Source: Litsea cubeba (Eukaryota; Streptophyta; Magnoliopsida; Laurales; Lauraceae). Taken from it: a stretch of DNA of 64,000 nucleotides. The position numbers and the translations under genes were made by a program. Positions 1-12,920 of this stretch are shown one piece after another; position 1 is the first letter of the stretch, and every line of letters starts with the position of its first letter. The stretch is from contig CM022951.1 of the NCBI GenBank assembly GCA_012931725.1, positions 21,539,457 through 21,603,456 on the forward strand, given 5' to 3'. Under the pieces are notes generated by a model. The model did no database searches. It was not told the DNA's origin and was given only the letters and a program-made list of their open reading frames with translations.

Positions 1-650
1 TAATGAAAGTCCTTTCTTTCTCCAATTATCTTTGATAGGTTGGACTAACCTATTGATATGCTCTTCCTCCTATGCAGCCTATCAAATGAAGGAGGAGCGT
101 ATCTTGCTAAGCAGCTATTTACTACAATCTGTATGTACTTTATGTGATAAGGAGGCCTTGCAAGATTGAATGGTAAGCCACAAGCATAGAACATGCGAGC
201 AGCTGCTTTGTCGGCAATGTCCCTATCTGCAACATTGAAGGATGTCTCCAAAGCACCTTTGCGCTTCTTGTGTTGTTTCAGGTCCGAACCACTTGGTAAG
301 GAGATATATTCTGATACTTTCCTTCCATTTTGTTCTTGTTGAGCCTTTCTAAAATCAGTACTTTCTTGCTCCTTTTTTATAGTTGCTACTTCATTATCTC
401 CTATTGATCCCCATACTTAAACTCCTTTGTTAGGTTGCCTCAACAGATGAGCTGTCACTCTCGAATATGAACCAGTAACCTTCTTGCTGTAATAATTGCA
501 AGACCAAGTCCGGTTTCCACCTCCGGATCCCATGCTAAGAACAATTACATGGTTCCAAAGAGGTTTATCATCGAACACTAACCCTTTTGATGCTAATGGA
601 CGCAAGACTGGCTTTTGTTTCTCTTTTCCTGACAAGGTCTGATTCCTCTC
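1..650 (-). pseudogene. hAT-family (BED finger / DUF659-like) transposase remnant
   Basis: Two minus-strand reading frames (417-635 and 45-251) read like consecutive parts of plant hAT-type proteins. The first carries a BED-finger-like stretch around WNHVIVL, a Cys (SCNYY) and a downstream His (VTAHLL). The second carries the DUF659-type motif ADKAAARMFYACGLPFN followed by a 'KYIQIVVN' and 'YAPPSFDRL' segment, which I know from transposase-derived proteins. The frame is lost between them (about 252-416), so this is a broken copy. It runs off the left edge of the window. It would have been a nuclear DNA-binding transposase. No TIRs or target duplication can be seen because the element is incomplete. 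Confidence 0.6.
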
Positions 651-1077
651 GATTCAAAAATATGTTTAGAGATGATGAAGAAGAAGAAGAATTGTTGTAT
701 GAGTTGCACTTCTTGAGCAGAAATCAGAGAAGCGTAGCAACATTATAGAGGTATTTGGGGGGATGGAAAATGGGTGTTGAGAAGTACCGGAAACGTAGAT
801 GAAAGGGTTTTTCTTGAGAGATGTAGCAAATACATTTTCAATGCTTGTCTAATTATGATTGTATACAAACAATTGGTATAGAAAACTCAGGGCACTCAAA
901 TGTCCTAGACTCCTAGTTGACAAATGCTATATTCATTTGTCCAGTTAAATGCTATAAACAATTGGTGTAAAAGACTCATACGACAGCCATTTGTACTAAT
1001 CTATTTTTCAAAAGAAGAAAAATAATGTTCACAAATGCTATATTCATTTGTCCAATTAAAGTTTACATTTAAGATTC

Positions 1078-1650
1078 TTATATATTTGATATTTCTTTTG
1101 AAATAAAAAAAAAATTACCCCCCGTAATCTCATGTCCAATTAAATCAACTAATGACCTTATATTCATGATCCAAAAAACAGGACCATGTAATCCACCCTT
1201 GAAGATTGGGTTCCCTTGTGAAATTGAGTTTAATTTGTACTTATTTAAAAAAATTAGTTTAATTCGTGTCTCTTTGTCACGTTAATCCACTTGTACTCGG
1301 TTGCATAGCGTACTGTTAACACTCGTGTCACGATGATCCTCTTATGATTCGATCGAGAAAAAAAAAGAATTTTACTCCGCCAATAATCACATGTCCAATT
1401 AAATCAACTAATGTCCTTATGTTCATGATCCAAAAAATAGGACCAAATAATCCACCATTCAATATTGGGTTCCCTTGTGAAATTGAGTTTAACTTGTACT
1501 TAATTAAAAAAATGAGTTTAATTTGTGTCTCTTTGTCACGTTAATCCACTTATACTTGTTTACATAGCATACTGTTAACACTCGTGTGATGATGATCCTC
1601 TTATGATTCATTTGAAAAAAACAAATTTACTACGCCAGTAATCTCATGTC
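1078..1650. repeat. ~259 bp tandem repeat, interrupted by the Sirevirus-like element
   Basis: Two full units begin near 1078 and 1370, sharing 'catgtccaattaaatcaac' at about 1131 and 1390, 'gggttcccttgtgaaattga', and 'gttaacactcgtgt'. A third unit starts near 1630 and is cut at 1650 by the retroelement. It resumes at 9129 on the far side. No coding potential was recognised. Confidence 0.75.
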
Positions 1651-2074
1651 CAAAGAAACATTGCATTTTATGAGATGTGACCATGTAGAAACAAAATGCA
1701 AATGTAACATGACCAACAAATAGATATGACTAAACGGAATAGGTTGGTCTAGAGAGGTTCAAGTCTTTAAGGTTAGTCCAATTGTCTACCTTTGAAAATT
1801 CACCTAAGGTCTTGAAAAGGTTGTCCTTGAGGGTTCACTTTGAGGTCCCACCAACTCTTGGAGTTTTAACTTGAAAAAGTTTTAGAGTGGTGAGATAGAA
1901 TCTTAGGGGAAATAACGAGCTAGGAAAGAAAATCCCATTTTCAACCATAGCGGAAATCATTCTTAATGATATGCAATAAAACACAACTCTAGGGTTCAAA
2001 TCTAGATTTTAGCTAATATGGATCAACTCCGGGTGTTTAAGCCCTAAATGGAGTAACCTTGCTTTGATACCACT

Positions 2075-2098
2075 TGTAAGTCCTGGATCCTTACCCTA

Positions 2099-2133
<35 letters not shown>

Positions 2134-3999
2134 GAATAGGGTGAGCTACTAATTAGTGACCAATTATGACCAATTGTCACTTCTTTAAAACAACTAGTCA
2201 CAAGTGATGATATAGAACTAAAGTGCGGAAGCTAATAAAAAGAATCATCACAAAGCACACACCATAACACAAAGATTTATAGTGGTTCGGCCTCAATGCC
2301 TACATCCACTACCGGCTTGTGTTCCTCACACCCCACCGGATTTCCACTATGTATGCTTTTCAATAGGCTAAGCAATAACCTTTACAACTATGCTTTTCTA
2401 GGCTAAGCAATAACCTTTACATTATGCTTTTTAGGCTAAGCAATAACCTATACAACCAAATGGTTGGTTCTCTCTCTTAGTAGTGTCTAAAATACACTTG
2501 ATGGAGATACATATTTAGCTCATTACAATGCCTCTTAATAGGCGGATATGAAAGTGAAAGACTAATTCATGCAAACACTATATGAATGCAAAGATGTATG
2601 TTCAAAGTGTATGCATGATGTCCTCAATCAATTTGAAAATAAAAGATCATAAATGTATGCCAAAGGCTTTTAAAAGTTTTAGCTCAAAACATTTATGATT
2701 GAGGAAATGCTAATCACATGTTAAAAGTAACTTGTAAAAGACATACCTATGTATTCTAAACAAGTTGTGAAAATCAAAGACAAAACATGTGATGCATATG
2801 GATTTCAATCAAATTAACAATGAAGCTTAATGTATGTTTAAAACATTTGAAAGAGTAAAACATACAAATAGATTTGATTGAAATAAAGGTTCAAATCACA
2901 TGTAATTAAAAAGACAACTTGAAAATGATATACCAATCAATGTTTAAACAAGTTGTAAAACTTTAAAACCAAATACATGTGATTTATAAAGTTGTTGAAT
3001 CCAAAACATAAGATAGATTTGAAAGTGATTTTCTTATGATGAAAAACAACAACCAAAGATTCAACCAAGTATAGGAATCATGTTACATATGATTTCAAAG
3101 ATGATTCCAAAACAAGATTCACATAGATATACCGATTAGAGTCCTACTTGGTTTGAATCATGGTGGTGCATCCAAAACAATGAATCAATTCAAAACATAA
3201 ACATGTTAAGGACACAACAAATCATAGTTTAGCATGCTAACAAAGATTTACCAATAATTAAAACAAAGCATGAAAACATATGATTAGGAAAGTAAAGCCT
3301 ACTTGTTGATTTAACTTAATGGATCCAAGCTTTACCTTTCCTTAATGACCCTCTAGCCTCCCTTAGCTTATCCCCCTTTCTTTGGCCTCAAAACACCTCA
3401 AGGAGGGCCTAAAAGTTCCTCAAATTTAGCTAAGGAATGAGCTTCTTTTTATACCAAAAATTGCCCAACGGCTAGTCTTCGGTCGACCCCATACAGGGCT
3501 CGGTCGACCTGCCCTTCAACGGGCAAAAATATGACCGTTTGAAAAATCTGCAACAATCACATTCTCGGTCAAACTGTAGTGTCTTCGGTCGACCTACCCA
3601 TGGGCTCGGTCGACCTAGTACACTGCAGGTCAACCGGGACAAAAAAAAACCCATTTTTGCATATTTCAAAGATTTTTCTTCTGGGGACTTTTGGGCCATA
3701 AAATCAAGCATGGAATCATGATTTTAAATCAAACTAAGAGGTTTAAAAAACATGAAACATAAAAAGCCAAAAAGATTTCAAACTTTTAAAACAATGGCTT
3801 GCTTGATTCATAAAAATTCTTTTCAAAACTAATTGCATCCAAGTATAAAATCAAAAAATGCATGAACCAAGATTTCTAAAAACAATGCATGTGTAAATCA
3901 AGATTTCAAGTATTTTAAAATCAATGCTCATGTGAAAATTCAAATGATGATTTAAATGATAATGCATCCATCAAATTGCAATCCATAAAATTCTTAACA
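2075..3999 (-). repeat. LTR (low-coordinate copy) of the Sirevirus-like element
   Basis: On the minus strand it starts TGTTAAGAATTTTATGG and ends GGACTTACA, 1,925 bp. Near its 3' end it holds a 32-base C run (32 G on the plus strand, 2101-2132). It carries four GGTCGACC palindromes (3481, 3502, 3587, 3608). The segment around 2283-2460 contains repeated 'ggctaagcaataacct' units. Confidence 0.85.
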
Positions 4000-4600
4000 A
4001 TCTCCCCCTTTGCAATTTGATGGCAACACACTCATCACCGAATTTACACACTAAGTCTTCAGCTCCCCCTTAGCTGGACAAGTCTTGAAATCTCTTGGAT
4101 GCTTCTTTGACTTAGCTTGAGCTCTTGTTCTTTTTCTTCATTCTTGATGCTTGGAGCTTGATCATTCTTCAAGCTTTCTTTTCTTCTTTAGCCAAGCAAC
4201 TTCTTTAACTCCCAAGCTTAGTCTTCTTTCAACTCTCCCCCTTTGACCATGCACTCTCTCTCTCTCTCTCTCTCTCTTTGGCAAGATATGCATCTTCTTC
4301 CCCTTTGGAAGATAATACAAAATCTCCCCTTAGATAAATTGGCTATATTCTCCCCTTTTGACATCTAGAATACTCTCCCCCTTTAACATTAAATTGCAAA
4401 GGTACCTACACACATGAAATAAGGAAAATACCTTTTAGTAGCACCTGTTAACAAAAGAAATCGAAAATGAAATATATAACAGGTATCATGTATGATAGTA
4501 GTCTATAAGAGTATAGAGCCAATTCAATGGTGAATTTGATCAAAACTAATACTTTCTATGAAGGTTTATACTCCCCCTCAATCCATTCTCTCCTTTTGTC
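4000..4600 (-). other. Polypurine tract and multiplied PPT-like blocks
   Basis: Minus strand GCAAAGGGGGAGATT (4000-4014) abuts the LTR start and is the expected polypurine tract. Further blocks of the same kind (AAGGGGGAG or AAAGGGGAG) appear near 4066, 4234, 4324, 4352, 4374 and 4572. Multiplication of the tract upstream of the 3' LTR is a reported trait of Sireviruses. A (CT)n microsatellite lies at about 4255-4276. Confidence 0.65.
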
Positions 4601-6790
4601 AAACTTTTGACAAAGATTTAACTATTTGGTTCAAGAAGAAGATGGTTTTACCAATTGAGGATCAACTTCAAGGAAAGGATTAGATTCATTTAACTATAGA
4701 GCTCAATATGATCAAATTACCAAGATTAAGAGCAAGGTCATGGAGAAAAGCAACCATGGATACCAATTGGAAAAAAGAATACCAATTGAGATTAAAGGAT
4801 ATGACTATTATCTCAATCACTCTAAAATGGAGTTAAAAAGAATATAACTACTAGGATCAATCCAAATTAGAGCTATCCATGATGTTATGAGGTTTATTCA
4901 ACATAGCATCAATCAATATACCTATGAAAAACATATGCTATGTAAATTTTGAAATCATTTTATCCAATCAAAAAATATGACTATCATGTGCACAAGATGA
5001 ATGAAATGAAGTTCAAACATGAAGCCTACCTCAACCATTAACCAACCAAGATTATTAACACATAAACATGGTGGTCATAAGATTTACCTATATGAGCAAG
5101 AGAGGAGGCAAACATGAAAGATTATGATGCTAATGGAATGTGACATGGAATAAAGACATATTACTTATCAAGTTCAATCCAATGTACACAAGGTTTATCA
5201 CAATCTCAAGATATCAATTGGATATTACAACAATCGAAGATTAAACTAATTGGAACCAATTGAATATGAAACATGATTAGGAGCATAGATGTGACAAACA
5301 CAAAATTCCATCAAGCATCATAAATGGAAAATCATCACTTTAAAGATATAGTAACTTAGTGAGCATAGTGATGAACATTTTAAATTGCATGAAATGAAAT
5401 GTCTTTAGGTGATACATGCAATTTGAAAATTAAAAAACCATATGAACTCAACATGAAGGAAATCCATCAAAAAAAAATATGCCTATAAGATACAAAGAAT
5501 GGATTTTGATGAGTCCCATATGATCATAAATATGATATTGAAAAATGCACAAGCGATATATCACTATGAAATTATGCATAAATCAATATCATAACCATCC
5601 ATCTATAGCAAAGCTTATGAAGTACAAAGGATGGATTTGAGAGTTCTAGTATGGTATCCACAAATGTAACTTAAGAGCACAACCATACATGGAACTATAT
5701 GACATTTGCATAGAGATGATCAATTACAATCAAGATCTAACTCATACCATATCATCAATAAAAAATATAACTATGCATGCACAAGAAGGTATGAAGTTAG
5801 AACGATGTCATGGATCGCATATAGATGAAAATGGATCTCATATAAGGTATACCTATGAAGAACAATGGTTTAATTCAAATTCATCTAAAATGATCCATTA
5901 ATCTATCATGTAAAATCTCCACTCTAGCAAATGTACTATGCTTACAATGCAATGGAAAATGGATATGAGCATCATACCAAATGAACTTAGCACACCAAAT
6001 CACATATGTACTTAAGAAGCTCAAATGATCATGAAACAAAAGATTTTACTATAAAGCATAAACAACATCAATTTGTATTAATGAAACAATATACAAAGTT
6101 AGGCAAAAACATGCAAATCAATGACATCATACCCAACCACACAAAGTAAGACATAACAACAAAGTCAATTTGCATTTGAAAGAATGTAACTTTGTTGAGC
6201 AAAGATGCAAATTGCTTGTAACATGTATTTCCTTCTAAATGATAAAATTATAAGCACAAGGAAATAAACTCAAAGAAAATGCTTCTAAAAATATAACTAA
6301 TAAAGCGTAGAACATTTTCCAAAGATCTTTAATTCACTCCAATATTCAAAATCCAACAATGAATCATTTATAAATTTATGATCAAGTGACTTTGAAAAAC
6401 ATGAAGTGAACTAATATCAAATCTCAATTTGTAATCAAGGATATAAATACAAATGCTCATACAAATTGATTACATATTTTCCATACCAAAAGATATAACT
6501 TGTAAGTTCATGGAAATTCTAAATTGATTTGAATCATTTGTTTTACAAAAAAAATCTAACTATGATATCCAAACAAATGATTTTCCAACATCAAATGATC
6601 ATGAAAATTCTAGCTAAGAAAGCTTTTGTAATCACAATCAATTTATGATCATCAAATAAAAATGCACTACAATAGATATAACTATATGAGAACAAAATGC
6701 AAATCTATATGAGGATATTGCAATCAAATGATTTTGAAAACCAAAGATATAACTAAGAAAGTTCATGGAGACAAAATCAAATGATCACAA
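4601..6790. other. Noncoding A/T-rich interior of the Sirevirus-like element
   Basis: About 2.2 kb, rich in 'atgatcaat' and 'aaatcaaatgat' type sequence, without frames resembling gag, protease, integrase or reverse transcriptase on either strand. Confidence 0.6.
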
Positions 6791-7197
6791 AGAAACATTG
6801 CATTTTATGAGATGTGACCATGTAGAAACAAAATGCAAATGTAACATGACCAACAAATAGATATGACTAAAAGGAATAGGTTGGTCTAGAGAGGTTCAAG
6901 TCCTTAAGGTTAGTCCAATTGTCTACCTTTGAAAATTCACCTAAGGTCTTGAAAAGGTTATCCTTGAGGGTTCACTTTGAGGTCCCACCAACTCTTGGAG
7001 TTTTAACTTGAAAAAGTTTTAGAGTGGTGAGATAGAATCTTAGGGGAAATAACGAGCTAGGAAAGAAAATCCCATTTTCAACCATAGCGGAAATCATTCT
7101 TAATGATATGCAATAAAACACAACTCTAGGGTTCAAATCTAGATTTTAGCTAATATGGATCAACTCCGGGTGTTTAAGCCCTAAATGGAGTAACCTT

Positions 7198-7209
7198 ACT
7201 TTGATACCA
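7198..7209 (-). other. Primer binding site of the Sirevirus-like element (second copy at 2061-2072)
   Basis: Minus strand TGGTATCAAAGT (TGGTATCAAAGC in the copy at 2061-2072) lies two bases after each LTR end. This matches the 3' end of initiator methionine tRNA (TGGTATCAGAGC), the usual copia primer, with one or two differences. Confidence 0.75.
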
Positions 7210-7211
7210 CT

Positions 7212-9128
7212 TGTAAGTCCTGGATCCTTACCCTAGAGGAGGGGGGGGGGGGGGGGGGGGGGAATAGGGTGAGCTACTAATTAGTGACCAATTATGACCA
7301 ATTGTCACTTCTTTAAAACAACTAGTCACAAGTGATGATATAGAACTAAAGTGCGGAAGCTAATAAAAAGAATCATCACAAAGCACACACCATAACACAA
7401 AGATTTATAGTGGTTCGACCTCAATGCCTACATCCACTACCGGCTTGTGTTCCTCACACCCCACCGGATTTCCACTATGTATGCTTTTCAATAGGCTAAG
7501 CAATAACCTTTACAACTATGCTTTTCTAGGCTAAGCAATAACCTTTACATTATGCTTTTTAGGCTAAGCAATAACCTATACAACCAAATGGTTGGTTCTC
7601 TCTCTTAGTAGTGTCTAAAATACACTTGATGGAGATACATATTTAGCTCATTACAATGCCTCTTAATAGGCGGATATGAAAGTGAAAGACTAATTCATGC
7701 AAACACTATATGAATGCAAAGATGTATGTTCAAAGTGTATGCATGATGTCCTCAATCAATTTGAAAATAAAACATCATAAATGTATGCCAAAGGCTTTTA
7801 AAAGTTTTAGCTCAAAACATTTATGATTGAGGAAATGCTAATCACATGTTAAAAGTAACTTGTAAAAGACATACCTATGTATTCTAAACAAGTTGTGAAA
7901 ATCAAAGACAAAACATGTGATGCATATGGATTTCAATCAAATTAACAATGAAGCTTAATGTATGTTTAAAACATTTGAAAGAGTAAAACATACAAATAGA
8001 TTTGATTGAAATAAAGGTTCAAATCACATGTAATTAAAAAGACAACTTGAAAATGATATACCAATCAATGTTTAAACAAGTTGTAAAACTTTAAAACCAA
8101 ATACATGTGATTTATAAAGTTGTTGAATCCAAAACATAAGATAGATTTGAAAGTGATTTTCTTATGATGAAAAAACAACAACCAAAGATTCAACCAAGTA
8201 TAGGAATCATGTTACATATGATTTCAAAGATGATTCCAAAACAAGATTCACATAGATATACCGATTAGAGTCCTACTTGGTTTGAATCATGGTGGTGCAT
8301 CCAAAACAATGAATCAATTCAAAACATAAACATGTTAAGGACACAACAAATCATAGTTTAGCATGCTAACAAAGATTTACCAATAATTAAAACAAAGCAT
8401 GAAAACATATGATTAGGAAAGTAAAGCCTACTTGTTGATTTAACTTAATGGATCCAAGCTTTACCTTTCCTTAATGACCCTCTAGCCTCCCTTAGCTTAT
8501 CCCCCTTTCTTTGGCCTCAAAACACCTCAAGGAGGGCCTAAAAGTTCCTCAAATTTAGCTAAGGAATGAGCTTCTTTTTATACCAAAAATTGCCCAACGG
8601 CTAGTCTTCGGTCGACCCCATACAGGGCTCGGTCGACCTGCCCTTCAACGGGCAAAAATATGACCGTTTGAAAAATCTGCAACAATCACATTCTCGGTCA
8701 AACTGTAGTGTCTTCGGTCGACCTACCCATGGGCTCGGTCGACCTAGTACACTGCAGGTCAACCGGGACAAAAAAAAAACCCATTTTTGCATATTTCAAA
8801 GATTTTTCTTCTGGGGACTTTTGGGCCATAAAATCAAGCATGGAATCATGATTTTAAATCAAACTAAGAGGTTTAAAAAACATGAAACATAAAAAGCCAA
8901 AAGATTTCAAACTTTTAAAACAATAGCTTGCTTGATTCATAAAAATTCTTTTCAAAACTAATTGCATCCAAGTATAAAATCAAAACATGCATGAACCAAG
9001 ATTTCTAAAAACAATGCATGTGTAAATCAAGATTTCAAGTATTTTAAAATCAATGCTCATGTGAAAATTCAAATGATGATTTAAATGATAATGCATCCAT
9101 CAAATTGCAATCCACAAAATTCTTAACA
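7212..9128 (-). repeat. LTR (high-coordinate copy) of the Sirevirus-like element
   Basis: It is 1,917 bp, nearly identical to 2075-3999 over its whole length. Its G run on the plus strand is 22 bases (7241-7262). The four GGTCGACC palindromes recur at 8610, 8631, 8716 and 8737 with the same spacing. Confidence 0.85.
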
Positions 9129-9330
9129 CTAATGTCCTTATGTTCATGATACAAAAAGTAGGACCAAGTAATCCACGGTCCAAGATTGGGTTCCTTTGTG
9201 AAATTGAGTTTAATTTGTACTTCTTAAAAAATTTTGAGTTTAATTTGTGCCTATTAAAATCCCTTATGAAATTACATTGTTCCCTTGTGAAATTGAGTTT
9301 AAGGCCTAGAGAAATAATTAGTTAAACAAG
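9129..9330. repeat. Continuation of the ~259 bp tandem repeat after the retroelement
   Basis: It resumes with 'ctaatgtccttatgttcatg' exactly where the unit was cut at 1650, minus about 9 bases, and repeats the 'cccttgtgaaattgagttta' segment near 9278. Confidence 0.7.
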
Positions 9331-10656
9331 TGGAATTCCACCGTGGGAGTCTACCTATTAAAATCCAATCTGTTGATGCAATCAGGAAAGCACAAACCCC
9401 GATTAATGGTGAACCCAATGATACCCAATCTTCAATCAAACAGAAAATCTACACACAAAGAGAAAGATAGGGATTCACTTACCGTTGATAGCAAAAATCC
9501 ATCGTCAATGCCTTTGATCCTATGGGAGACACTCAAACCAAGGAGAAGGAAAATAGATAAAATTGCACACATGCAACTTTAACTGATTTTCATAAAATAT
9601 CTCAAGACCCCTTGATCGTTCCTTATAAGAGTATAAATAGAGCAAGCAAAAATATTCCTAAATCTAAAATTAAAGCATAGCCATTCATCTTACATTTCCA
9701 AAATAATAATAAAAATATCAATTTCTATTATAAGAAACTACAACACGTCCTGGACTTCAAGGTATTTGGCTTGTTTCTAAACAAATGGGTCCATACTGGA
9801 TGCTTCTTGGAAAGTGAACTATTTTCATAAGATTATATATCCTTAGATATCTCCAATTGGAAAGCACACAAGTAGGAAGTTAGCTTGATTAGTCAAACAC
9901 TAGATGGCCCTCACTTCTTACATATGAAAAATTCAAAATCTATCATATCTATAATGGTGGAGAAAACCACTCACAAATCTAACAACCTCTTCCTAAAGAA
10001 TCTCTTGACAATTCAAAAGAGCTTAAATATAGGAGGGCCATATTTGATTGAACATAGCATTGGTTGCTGAAGAACGAAGTGATAGTTTGATTCGGTGGGC
10101 CACACGTGAGGTCTGGTGGGACCTGCTGGATGATAAAATCTGCTCAATATGTCTACGAGACTTGTTTGGTGGGTGCCCCGGTTTTACTGGTTCTGATTTG
10201 TGCCTAACCTGTTACCCACTTCAATGGAGCTGTTGGCCTTATTTGGAGCTGCATTAACCAGTTGAACTAATCCAAATGGGCTAGAATTGATCTGACTTGA
10301 TTTCTCAATTAATTTAGAACAATCATAATTGGTCCTGACATTTATTTTGGACTCATCTTGACCGCCCAATTTGGATCTTGAGTCTCTCCTCTTGGTCAAG
10401 CCCCATAAAAGGTAGATCAAGACCCCATTTGATTGATCAAATGGGTTTAAATAATTAGGAGCCTGATTTAAGGATTGATCCTCTAGAATATGCCATGCTG
10501 CTCCCGCATCAGTATTCAAAAGTCAAATATCAAAATGTGTAACAGCTCACCTTTGATAAATAATAGTTTGAGATTGCATCTCTAACCTAGAGAGATCATT
10601 AGTTAAACGAGTGGAAACCCTCCATGGGAGTCCACCTGTTAAAATCCAACCTGTTG
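9303..10656. repeat. ~75 bp direct repeats flanking 1.2 kb of unassigned sequence
   Basis: 'Attagttaaac(a/g)agtgga' followed by 'gggagtc(t/c)acct(a/g)ttaaaatccaa' occurs near 9303-9378 and again near 10585-10656. The sequence between has no recognisable gene. It may be a decayed insertion or a local duplication. Confidence 0.4.
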
Positions 10657-10659
10657 AAT

Positions 10660-11584
10660 ATACACGTCATATATCAACGTGGGATACCCTCAAATATTAC
10701 ATCAATTGGAGCTTGTTCAACCATTAGATTAATTGCTTGATAAAAAAATGACCAATACAAATCTTATGCATATTTATTATATCAACTTTCATAAAAAAAG
10801 TCAATCCAACGAAGGATCAAAATCATATTGATGAATGGTTCAAGGATAACTTATAAACTTGGAGGATGATTATTGTGTATTGTTTGGATCTCAATTCGTG
10901 GACCCCGCCTAGCTTTTCTCAGCATTTCAATTTTATTCCCCATTAATTGTGCTTCAATACTCGAAAAGAAGTGAAGGCATAAGAAAAGAAAGTATAATTA
11001 ATTTTCATCTAGAGAAGTGGCGGGGAAGTTGCATTGAACGAGATGGGGAGGTCAAATGATCGTCCTTTCACCTACCGCCACCCCTTCCCATCTCCATCGT
11101 TAAGCTCTGCCAGAACTTTTTTTTTTTAATACAACTCTCTGCATGTTGGGGTGAAGAAGATTACACGAGATGCATAACCGAAATATGACCTACATGGGAG
11201 ATTATGATGAGACGACGAGTCTGTGTGCCAGAGTGATGGATTCTTTGGATACTGCAAGCATGCTTAGCATGAGATTAAATGGATATTGTACCATTTGAAT
11301 TCTACTATGTTTTTTAAATGAATTCTTCTCTGAATCTATTTTTTATTTAACTTTCTATTTTTAGTTTTTAATGTTACTGTAATATAGATCTCTCTTCTCT
11401 ATTATATGAACTTCTTAAAAATAACTCCTATTTTTAGAGTTTTTTTTAGAAGCCTCCCACACCTTTCATATTTCCTGAAATATAGTACCGTGTCGAACTG
11501 AAACAAAACGAATCTCGTATGTTTACCGTGTCCGCATTCGTGCCATACAGCGTCGATGCCGGTGTGAGGCCAAAAATGGCGAAT
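10660..11584. other. No gene recognised
   Basis: Intergenic, AT-rich, with a short GC-richer patch at about 11030-11100. I saw no supported coding region or element ends. Confidence 0.4.
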
Positions 11585-12080
11585 CAGTGTAACATAGGTA
11601 TGCTCCAACTTTTAACTTAACCGGGGATGGTCTCCACACATTTGAATTAATGTAATCTAGAATACCTTTATGTCTAAAATTATTTGTTGCAATTTTAAAA
11701 GGCATCTTTCTTTTTTTTTGTTTGCCATAAACACAATATTTGCAAAAACTCAGCTTGTATGTTTTTACCCCATTTAACAATTGTCTCTTAAGAAGTTCTA
11801 GCATGCCCTAGACGCATATGCCACAATTGAGACTTATCTTCATTGGTTTGTCTTCTTTGGAGACTACCACTACACCTAAAACTATGTCTCCCAGAAGTCT
11901 GTAAAGGTTGTTACCCACTTTGATAACCTTCATTAATATCAGAACTCCTTTAGTCACTTTAAGCACACCATCCTTTGAAAGAAATAAGCATCTTTTAGAT
12001 TCTTGTGTACTTAAAGAGATTAAATTATTTTTGAGTGTAGGCACGTCTCACTCCAACCAAGGTTCTCACAACTCCATTTC
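11585..12080 (-). pseudogene. Copia GAG-pre-integrase / start of integrase, decayed
   Basis: Minus-strand frames give 'GVVRTL', then PTLKNNLISLSTQESK, 'GVLKVTKGVLILMK', later 'SFCKYCVYGKQKK' and 'HKGILDYINSNVW'. These are the conserved run from protease end through the GAG-pre-integrase zinc-binding region to the integrase start of Ty1-copia polyproteins. At least two frameshifts interrupt it. It probably belongs to the same dead element as the gag fragment at 22031-22330, the two being separated by the Sirevirus-like LTR and CACTA insertion. Confidence 0.75.
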
Positions 12081-12459
12081 CTATCATGTTTTATTCAAAC
12101 TACTTTTGGTTGATTTAATCTTGATTCCAAATGTGATTTTATTTGACTTACAAATCTTTAGAATTCTGTGTTAGACTTGTTTTTCAAAGATTTTTTTAGT
12201 TAAAACCTTCAGAACTTCTAGAATTCTGAATGTATACATTGTCGGTCAGGTGTCAGCTAACCGATTAGTGAACCGAGCTCAACTGAGCCTCTGTCGGTTC
12301 CATTTCCAGTAAGGTGTTTTTATGTCAGTCAGCCTGTCGGTCGAGGTTCCGTTAACCGAACATGGTTCAGGACTTGATCGAACTCTATTTGGTTTAGAAA
12401 CCAGAGAGCATATATTTTCAGTCATTTTGTTTTGTCGGCACTACAAGAAAAACTGCTTT

Positions 12460-12920
12460 TAGCGGCAGCCGGCGGCCGCCGGTAAAAGTGCTCCTGGCCG
12501 CCGGTAAAATCAATAGCGTCGGTTTGACTGGCCGCCGGTAGGCGTCGGTACATGTCCGGACGGTAAAGGTTTGGGCGGCGTCCAACGACCGCCGCTATTG
12601 CTATTTATTGCGACGGTCCTGACCGCCGGTAAAAGAAATCCGTCGCTTGGTTGGACGACGAAGAAAACTTATAGCGGTGCCCATTGGCCGCCGGTAATAA
12701 TAAAAATGGCCGCCGCTGAAAATATTTTTTTTTATCGACGGCCGTTTGAGCGCCGTTAAAAGCAGGATTTATATTTCCCTTTTGCTGCCGGTAATATCAA
12801 TATTGGCCGCCGGTAATGACAATATATTTTTAGCGGCGGTCATGTGGCCGCCGCTAGAAGCCATATTTTTTTTAAAAAATAATGCTTTTAGCGGCGGGCA
12901 TGTGGCCGCCGTTTTTTTTT
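12460..12920. repeat. Left subterminal repeat array of the CACTA element
   Basis: A dense cluster of GGCCGCCGGTAA, GCCGCCGCTA and TAGCGGCGG motifs in both orientations, GC-rich against AT-rich surroundings. The matching right array is at about 20355-20612. These are the likely binding sites of the transposition protein. Confidence 0.8.

Larger units (their letters stand above)
1654..9128 (-). mobile_element. Sirevirus-like Ty1-copia element, non-autonomous, LTR-internal-LTR-partial internal
   Basis: Read on the minus strand: LTR 9128-7212, primer binding site, internal region 7211-4000, polypurine tract, LTR 3999-2075, then a second copy of the primer binding site and of the first ~420 bp of leader (2074-1654). 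The two LTRs differ by only a handful of substitutions and by the length of a poly-G run, so the insertion is recent. The internal region of about 3.2 kb has no gag or pol frame; it resembles the long noncoding 3' part of Sireviruses. The extra leader beyond the low-coordinate LTR cannot come from a simple insertion. It fits LTR-LTR recombination producing a multimer followed by deletion of the outer end, because about 9 bp of the flanking repeat (ttaaatcaa) are also missing there. Confidence 0.8.

Noticed and set aside
3539..3721. Paired ORFs on both strands of the LTR (also 8668-8892)
   Set aside because: They exist on both strands because of the palindromic GGTCGACC segment; no protein family.
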